Below, in pieces: positions 58,596 through 64,000 of a stretch of 64,000 nt of DNA. The notes under the pieces were generated by a model. The model did not search any database, had not been told where the DNA came from, and saw only the letters and a program-made list of their open reading frames with translations. The number at the start of each line of letters is the position of its first letter. The first letter of the stretch is position 1. Source of the stretch: Limnohabitans sp. (GTDB lineage: Bacteria > Pseudomonadota > Gammaproteobacteria > Burkholderiales > Burkholderiaceae_C); assembly GCF_017848645.1 (NCBI RefSeq), contig NZ_JAFEIF010000049.1, positions 25,919-89,918 of the forward strand, written 5' to 3'. Made by a program: the position numbers and the translations under genes.

Positions 58596-61500
58596 ATGTT
58601 TGTCCACCTGCGCCTTCACACTGAATTTTCCGTCGTTGACTCCACCTGCCGCATCGACGATGTGGTCAAGCTGGCGGCCAAGGACGCCCAGCCTGCGCTG
58701 GCCATCACCGACCTGAACAACCTGTTTGGCACCGTCAAGTTCTACAAGGAAGGGCGGGGCAAGGGGGTCAAACCCATCATCGGCGCAGAGATCAACTTAG
58801 AGGGTCTGGGTGGCGACGCCGGGGCCACCAGCCGGGTGGTGATGTTGGTGCAAAACCACCCTGGTTACCTGAACCTGTGCGAGCTGCTGGCCCGTGCCTG
58901 GACCCAAAACATCGTCAAAGGCGTGGCGGTGGTCAAGCTGGCCTGGCTCAAGGAATTGTCCGACGGTTTGATTTTGCTCTCAGGCGCGCAAGCCGGTCCG
59001 GTGGGCCAGGCCATCGTGCAGGGCGACACCGACAAGGCCGCGGACGTGGCGCTGCAACTGGGCTCGGTCTTTCCACACCGTTTTTACCTGGAGCTGCAGC
59101 GCGCTGGTCGGCCCGAAGACGAGCCGCAAGTGGCCGGTGCAGTGGCGCTGGCTGCCCGTTTGGGTTTGCCTGTGGTGGCCACGCACCCGGTGCAGTTCCA
59201 TGCGGCTGAAGATTACGAGGCGCACGAAGCACGGGTCTGTATTTCCGAAGGCGAAATTCTGGCCAACCCACGCCGGGTGCGGCGCTTCACGCGCGAGCAG
59301 TATTTCAAGTCGGCGGCGCAAATGTGTGCCTTGTTTGCCGATGTGCCCAGCGCCATTGCCAACACCCTGGAAATTGCCAAACGCTGCAACTTGAGCCTGG
59401 TGTTGGGTAAGCCACAGCTGCCGAACTTTCCGATTCCGCCCGTCAACGGTGTGGTCATGTCGGTCGACGACTATTTCCGCCATGTCTCGTTTGAAGGCCT
59501 GGAAGAGCGCCTGCAGCACCTCTACCCCGACCCCGCCAAACGCGAGGCCGAGCGCGCGCGCTATGTGGAGCGGCTGGAGTTTGAGCTGGGCACCATTTTG
59601 AAAATGGGTTTCCCGGGTTACTTCCTGATCGTGGGTGACTTCATCCAGTGGGCCAAGGCCAACGGCTGCCCTGTCGGCCCGGGCCGGGGCTCGGGTGCGG
59701 GCTCGCTCGTGGCCTATGCGCTCAAGATCACCGACTTGGACCCGCTGCAATACAGCCTGCTGTTCGAGCGCTTTTTGAACCCTGAGCGGGTGTCCATGCC
59801 CGACTTCGACATCGACTTTTGCCAGGGCAACCGGGACCGGGTGATCGATTATGTGAAGGACAAATACGGGCGCGATGCGGTCAGTCAGATCGCCACCTTC
59901 GGCACCATGGCCGCGCGTGCGGCGATCCGCGACGTGGGCCGCGTGCTCGACATGAGCTACACCTTTTGCGACGGCATCAGCAAGCTGATTCCCAACAAGC
60001 CGGGCATGTCGGTCACGCTGCAGTACCCGCCCGCCACGCCCAAAGAGGGCGACAAGAACAACTACGCGATTGCCATGGAGCCCATCTTGGCCGAGCGCAT
60101 CGAGCGCGAAGAGGATGTCAAGACACTGATCGAGCTGGCGCAAAAGCTCGAAGGCATGACGCGCAACGTGGGCATGCACGCCGGAGGCGTTTTGATCGCT
60201 CCGGGCAAGCTGACCGACTTTTGCCCGCTGTATCAGCAGCCCGGCAGCGAATCTGCGGTGAGCCAGTACGACAAGGACGACGTGGAAGCGGCGGGTCTGG
60301 TCAAGTTCGACTTCTTGGGCCTGGCCACGCTCACCATTTTGGAGATCGCCCGCGAATTCATCATGAAGCGCCACAAGGGCCAGGAAAACTTCGCCTTTGA
60401 AAACATCCCGCTGGACGATGCGCCGACTTACAAATTGTTTTCGGACGGCAAGACCGAGGCCGTGTTCCAGTTTGAAAGCCGCGGCATGCAGGGCATGCTG
60501 CGCGACGCCCGGCCGAGCCGCCTGGAAGACCTGATCGCCCTGAACGCGCTGTACCGCCCGGGCCCCATGGACCTGATTCCCAGCTTTGTGGCCCGCAAGC
60601 ACGGTCGCGAAGAGGTGGAGTACCCGCACCCGGCGGTGGCGCAGATGCTGAGTGAGACCTACGGCATCATGGTCTACCAAGAGCAGGTGATGCAGACCGC
60701 GCAGATTCTGGGCGGTTACTCGCTCGGCGGCGCCGACTTGCTGCGCCGCGCCATGGGCAAGAAAAAGGCCGAGGAGATGGCCGAGCACCGCGAGAAGTTC
60801 CGCGCGGGGGCTTTGGCCACGCACGGCATTGCGCAGGACAAGGCCGATGAAGTTTTTGACTTGATGGAAAAGTTCGCGGGTTACGGCTTCAACAAGTCGC
60901 ACGCCGCCGCTTACTCCTTGCTGGCTTACCACACGGGCTGGCTCAAGGTGCACTACACCGCCGAGTTCTTCTGCGCCAACATGACGGTGGAAATGGACGA
61001 CACCGACAAACTCAAGGTGCTGCACGAAGACGCCCTGAAGTTCGGCATCCGCTTTGACCCGCCGGACGTGAACCGGGGCACGCACCGCTTTGAGCCGGTG
61101 ACCGACAAGATCATCCGCTACGGTCTGGGGGCCATCAAAGGCACGGGTCAGCAGGCGATCGAGGCGATTGTGGCGGCTCGCACCGAAGGTGGTCCGTTTA
61201 CCAGTTTGTTTGACTTTGCGGTGCGCGTGGACCGCACCCGCATCAACAAACGCACGGTGGACGCGCTCATCAAAGCGGGCGCTTTTGACTCGCTGCACAT
61301 GAACCGTGCGGCCCTGTCGGCCAGCATCGACAAAGCCTTTGAGTTTGCTGCGGCCACCGTGGCCAACGCCAACCAGGGCGGCTTGTTTGACATGCTGGGC
61401 GACGACTCGCATGGCTCCAGCACGCAAGAGCCCGAGCTGGTCGAGGTCATGCCTTGGGGCATCAAGGAGCGCCTGCTGCTGGAAAAAACCGCGGTGGGCT

Positions 61501-62123
61501 TTTTCTTGTCCGGCCATTTGTTCGACGCGGTGGAGCGTGAGGTGCGTCAGTTTGCCCGGCGCAAGATCGACGACCTGATCGACAGCCGCGAACCGCAGTT
61601 GATGGCCGGTATCGTGAGCGATCTGCGCATCATCAACGGCCAGCGCGGCAAGGTGGCCATCTTCAAACTCGACGACAAGTCGGGCGTGATGGAGGCCACG
61701 GCCGACGAAGCCTTGATCAACTCGGCCAAACATTTGCTCAAAGACGACGAACTGATCGTTGTCACGGCCAAGATGCAGGCCGACCGGTTTTCGGGTGGCT
61801 TTAGGCTCAAGATCGAGCAGATCATGGACCTGGGTGCAGCGCGTTGCCGCTACGGCAAATACCTGCGCGTGGCGGTGAATGGCCGTGCGCCCGACATCGC
61901 CCGCATCGTCAAGGAGTTCCCGGCGCAGCGCGAGCAAACCGAGCAGGGCGACCTGGTGCGCGGCTTGCCCGTGCGTTTGGTGCTGGAGCGGCGCAATGAA
62001 GCCTTGGGTGCCCGCGCCGAGCTGGCGCTGGGCGAAGCCGCCAAATTCTTCCCCACCGACGCGGCTCTGGCCAGCTGGATGGCGCAGGCTGATCAGGGCC
62101 AGGCGCAGATCGTGTACGACTGA
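58596..62123 (+). CDS. dnaE: DNA polymerase III subunit alpha
   Basis: 1175-residue replicative polymerase of the DnaE1 type. PHP domain first (FVHLRLHTEFSVVDSTCRID), then the C-family catalytic core with GPGRGSGAGSLVAYAL and PDFDIDF (Asp403 and Asp405 as metal ligands), GMHAGGVLIAPG, RPGPMDLIPSFVARKHG, helix-hairpin-helix and a C-terminal OB domain. In the PHP domain the first motif has RLHTEFS, as in proteobacterial DnaE with an inactive or weak phosphoesterase. Full length, no disruption. Confidence 0.98.
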   Translation: MFVHLRLHTEFSVVDSTCRIDDVVKLAAKDAQPALAITDLNNLFGTVKFYKEGRGKGVKPIIGAEINLEGLGGDAGATSRVVMLVQNHPGYLNLCELLARAWTQNIVKGVAVVKLAWLKELSDGLILLSGAQAGPVGQAIVQGDTDKAADVALQLGSVFPHRFYLELQRAGRPEDEPQVAGAVALAARLGLPVVATHPVQFHAAEDYEAHEARVCISEGEILANPRRVRRFTREQYFKSAAQMCALFADVPSAIANTLEIAKRCNLSLVLGKPQLPNFPIPPVNGVVMSVDDYFRHVSFEGLEERLQHLYPDPAKREAERARYVERLEFELGTILKMGFPGYFLIVGDFIQWAKANGCPVGPGRGSGAGSLVAYALKITDLDPLQYSLLFERFLNPERVSMPDFDIDFCQGNRDRVIDYVKDKYGRDAVSQIATFGTMAARAAIRDVGRVLDMSYTFCDGISKLIPNKPGMSVTLQYPPATPKEGDKNNYAIAMEPILAERIEREEDVKTLIELAQKLEGMTRNVGMHAGGVLIAPGKLTDFCPLYQQPGSESAVSQYDKDDVEAAGLVKFDFLGLATLTILEIAREFIMKRHKGQENFAFENIPLDDAPTYKLFSDGKTEAVFQFESRGMQGMLRDARPSRLEDLIALNALYRPGPMDLIPSFVARKHGREEVEYPHPAVAQMLSETYGIMVYQEQVMQTAQILGGYSLGGADLLRRAMGKKKAEEMAEHREKFRAGALATHGIAQDKADEVFDLMEKFAGYGFNKSHAAAYSLLAYHTGWLKVHYTAEFFCANMTVEMDDTDKLKVLHEDALKFGIRFDPPDVNRGTHRFEPVTDKIIRYGLGAIKGTGQQAIEAIVAARTEGGPFTSLFDFAVRVDRTRINKRTVDALIKAGAFDSLHMNRAALSASIDKAFEFAAATVANANQGGLFDMLGDDSHGSSTQEPELVEVMPWGIKERLLLEKTAVGFFLSGHLFDAVEREVRQFARRKIDDLIDSREPQLMAGIVSDLRIINGQRGKVAIFKLDDKSGVMEATADEALINSAKHLLKDDELIVVTAKMQADRFSGGFRLKIEQIMDLGAARCRYGKYLRVAVNGRAPDIARIVKEFPAQREQTEQGDLVRGLPVRLVLERRNEALGARAELALGEAAKFFPTDAALASWMAQADQGQAQIVYD

Positions 62124-62136
62124 GCTGGCAGCTCAG
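62120..62136. terminator. short stem-loop overlapping the dnaE stop
   Basis: CTGAGC and GCTCAG (inside a 17-base palindrome) form a six-pair stem with a five-base loop at the dnaE stop codon. No T run follows, so terminator activity is uncertain. Confidence 0.3.
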
Positions 62137-62219
62137 CCTTCGGCCCCCCGGTCTGCTGCCCTGCCCATGGCGGGTATGGGGAGCCGTTGCGTGGTGCAAA
62201 AGTCTTGGGGCCAGGGGGC

Positions 62220-62852
62220 TCAACGCGCCCCAGAGGGTCTGCCCTGCGCGCTGCTGGCTGCGCTGCCTTGACCGATGGTCGTGTTGGTGGAGTCGGTGAC
62301 TGTGCTGCTGGCGGCCGAGTTGGCGTTGTTGTTGGCGGCTGAGTTGGCACTGCTGAGGTTGTTCGTGGTTTGGTTCAGGGTGGTGTTGCCCGAAATGGTG
62401 CCGTAGTTCGCGCTGCCCGAGATCACGCCATTGTTGACCATGGGTTGAACCACCGGGGCTCGGGCAACGGGGTTGGTCAGGGTGACACTGCCGCTTTGCC
62501 CTTCCTTGCCCACCGATTCGTAAAGACGGCCCATCAACTCAGGGTTGCCAGAGATGTTGGCTTCAATGGCGCCTTCCAAAATGGATGAGATGTCATGGGT
62601 CAGCGAGCTGCCCAACCAATTGGGGCTGTTGGCTTGCAAAGAGGACAGTTGGGCCTTGGTGCAGCTGGCGGTGTTTTGCTGTAGCCACTTTTCAGCCCGC
62701 TCAGCCCTGAGCTGTGGGTTGTGGGTTTTCAGGGCCAGAGACTTGAAATGGGCCACAAAACACCCGCCGACTTGACTGCCTTGAGCCAAAGTTTGGCTGG
62801 CAAACAGAACAAGCCCGGCAGCAGCGAATCCGATACCCGCAATTTTCAACAT
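62220..62852 (-). CDS. hypothetical exported Asn/Ser-rich protein
   Basis: 210 residues. A signal peptide (IAGIGFAAAGLVLFASQTLA-Q) is followed by a folded-looking part with two cysteines (GGCFVAHFKSLAL; TASCTKAQLSSL) and a helical segment (SSILEGAIEANISGNPELMG). The last 70 residues are low-complexity: NNGVISGSANYGTISGNTTL, then Asn/Ser/Ala-rich sequence. No family is recognised. It lies downstream of the tolA-like gene on the same strand, in the place where tolB is usually found, and is convergent with dnaE. Confidence 0.7.
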   Translation of the reverse strand: MLKIAGIGFAAAGLVLFASQTLAQGSQVGGCFVAHFKSLALKTHNPQLRAERAEKWLQQNTASCTKAQLSSLQANSPNWLGSSLTHDISSILEGAIEANISGNPELMGRLYESVGKEGQSGSVTLTNPVARAPVVQPMVNNGVISGSANYGTISGNTTLNQTTNNLSSANSAANNNANSAASSTVTDSTNTTIGQGSAASSAQGRPSGAR

Positions 62853-63037
62853 GGTGTTTGTCCCGGAACGCTTTGGATCGGGCCCGTCAGCAGGCCCGCG
62901 AATGAAATGACTTGTTTGTATCGGCAGATGTAGCCCAAGCTTGAGTCAAGCAACCCATCATAGTAGACAAGCGCATTCACGCCAGAATGCCCTCAAAGTG
63001 GGGGGTGGTGGTCGAGGGCGGACTCACCCTGTCTGGG

Positions 63038-64000
63038 TCAATCGAGCGGGCGGAACCCCAGCACGATCAAAGGCGGCACCCGGCCATCGGTGTCCTTGGG
63101 CAGGATTTCGGTTTTGTCGATGGCCCGCAGCACGGCGTCGTCCCAGGCCTTGTTGCCGCTGGACTGCACGATGCGGCGGCTGGTGATGGTGCCGTCGGGG
63201 GCCACACGCACTTCCACTTCGGCGCGCGGGTTGCCAACCACCTCACCCGGATAGGTGATGTTGGGTTTGATGCGGCCGACCAAGCGGCCGGCATAACTGG
63301 CCGAGGGCCCCGAGGATTTGAGCGCTGTGCCCGTGGCATTCGGGCCACCCGATGCGCCGGCCATGCCCTGCATGCGTTGCAGATTTTCCTGGCGCATGGC
63401 GTCCGCGCGGGCTTCATCTTCCTTGTCTTGCTTGGCTTTTTGGGCTTGCTCCTGCTGGCGTTTTTTCTCGTCGGCCTTGGTTTTTTCAGCGGCTTTTTTC
63501 TTGTCCAGTTCTTTCTTTTCCTGGGCCGCTTTTTCCTGCGCAGCCTTGTCCCTCGCGGCCTTGTCCTTAGCGGCTTTTTCTTTCTCGGCCTTTTCCTTCT
63601 CGGCTTTTTCTTCGGCTTCTTTTTTCTTCTTCTCCAGGGCCTTGCGTTGGCGCTCGGCCGCTTCTTTCTTTTTCTGGTCTTCCAGTTTTTTCTTTTCGAG
63701 CGCAATTTGCGCGTCACGCAAACTGTTGTCAGGCTCCGGTTCGGGGGCGGGCCGGGGTGGCTTGCTGGGCTTGGGAGGCTCGCGCTGAGGCACTGGCTCG
63801 GGCGGCGGAGGCTCTTGCAGTCTGGGCGCCGCCGCTTGGGGCACGGCCGACCACAGCTCGGCTTCGGCCTGCAGAGTTTGGGGCTGGGTTTTCCAGGCGG
63901 TGGCCAGACCCAAGGCCAGGAACAAGGCCAGATGCGCTGCACCGGCAACCCCCCAGGCGCGGCCCATGCCCGGCGGGGCCGGGGGCGCGAACTCCCGGGG
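63038..64000 (-). CDS. tolA: TolA-like cell envelope protein, N-terminus outside the window
   Basis: The frame stays open to the window edge, with PREFAPPAPPG before the ATG at 63967; TolA proteins of this group have such a leader, so the true start lies to the right. After one membrane helix (VAGAAHLALFLALGLATAW) comes a Pro-rich stretch, a long Lys/Ala/Glu coiled coil (about 85-195 from 63967) and a C-terminal TolA/TonB-like domain (YAGRLVGRIKPNITYPGEVV, VEVRVAPDGTITSRRIV). It would span the periplasm in the Tol-Pal system. tolB and pal do not follow it, so a paralogue cannot be excluded. Confidence 0.85.
   Translation of the reverse strand, partial: PREFAPPAPPGMGRAWGVAGAAHLALFLALGLATAWKTQPQTLQAEAELWSAVPQAAAPRLQEPPPPEPVPQREPPKPSKPPRPAPEPEPDNSLRDAQIALEKKKLEDQKKKEAAERQRKALEKKKKEAEEKAEKEKAEKEKAAKDKAARDKAAQEKAAQEKKELDKKKAAEKTKADEKKRQQEQAQKAKQDKEDEARADAMRQENLQRMQGMAGASGGPNATGTALKSSGPSASYAGRLVGRIKPNITYPGEVVGNPRAEVEVRVAPDGTITSRRIVQSSGNKAWDDAVLRAIDKTEILPKDTDGRVPPLIVLGFRPLD

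Noticed and set aside
58980..61937. 985-codon reverse reading frame opposite dnaE
   Set aside because: Composition is His/Val/Gln-rich without domains, a typical antisense shadow of a highly biased long gene.
62938..62950. GCTTGAGTCAAGC palindrome considered as an FNR box
   Set aside because: The TTGA and TCAA half-sites are separated by one base, not the spacing required by FNR.
63318..63788. 156-codon Phe/Ser/Ala-rich hydrophobic frame opposite tolA
   Set aside because: It is the complement of Lys/Glu codons of the TolA coiled coil, which gives an artificial membrane-protein look.

Overview
The window is a dense, GC-rich, fully chromosomal stretch from a betaproteobacterium. The gene order alkA-accA-tilS-lysC-tRNA-Ser, surE-pcm-nlpD and zapB-zapA-6S RNA, a ccoNOQP cluster with its own fnr, and the protein sequences themselves all point to Burkholderiales, most likely Comamonadaceae (Limnohabitans/Rhodoferax-like). 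That placement is inference, because no 16S gene is present. No insertion sequence, phage gene, integrase or CRISPR array was seen. Start codons were moved from the longest ORF wherever a ribosome binding site, a stop/start overlap or family length argued for it.

Layout. 1-4 kb: end of a DNA glycosylase, accA, tilS, lysC and tRNA-Ser(GCU). 4-11.4 kb: a quinone oxidoreductase-like enzyme (reverse), then surE-pcm-nlpD without rpoS, a PolB-type 3'-5' exonuclease, rlmD, a BI-1/YccA membrane protein and a GlcG/HbpS-like protein. 11.5-15.6 kb: ilvD (reverse), lgt and a lipoprotein hydrolase. 15.6-24.5 kb: a EutR-like AraC regulator divergent from a six-gene catabolic block (aldehyde dehydrogenase, class III aminotransferase, Tm-1-like protein, HAD hydrolase, Tat-exported Bug binding protein, malonyl-CoA synthetase). 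The block reads as conversion of an omega-amino acid through a semialdehyde and a dicarboxylate to malonyl-CoA.

24.6-38.5 kb: an orphan ABC binding protein and a universal stress protein, then a microaerobic respiration block: ccoI-ccoS-ccoN-ccoO-ccoQ-ccoP-ccoG-ccoH, a small membrane protein, fnr (reverse), hemN and a DsbD_2/UreH-type membrane protein. Two perfect FNR boxes (26551 and 29139), one good FNR/FixK-type box (35380) and one weak one (35283) tie this block to the Fnr encoded inside it. 38.5-40.2 kb: a TauE/SafE permease, a 6S RNA gene recognised from its closing stem and conserved internal segments, zapA and a zapB-like gene.

40.2-46 kb: a cobalamin riboswitch controlling a compact B12 uptake operon (btuB, a binding protein without signal peptide, an exported btuF, btuC, btuD), followed by a TauD-type dioxygenase. 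47-51.6 kb: the least understood part, a translationally coupled four-gene reverse operon (DUF3348, a MotA/ExbB-like membrane protein with a very long DUF802 coiled-coil tail, a MotB/OmpA-like protein with a conserved membrane aspartate, DUF2894). Its architecture resembles an ion-driven MotAB/ZorAB stator and it is my main candidate for an undescribed system. 51.8-64 kb: gluQ, a renalase-like flavoprotein, a YhaJ-like LysR regulator divergent from pirin and a flavodoxin-type reductase, a lipoprotein serine protease with a repetitive GGQT linker, a DUF599 membrane protein, dnaE, an Asn/Ser-rich exported protein, and a tolA-like gene that runs off the right edge.
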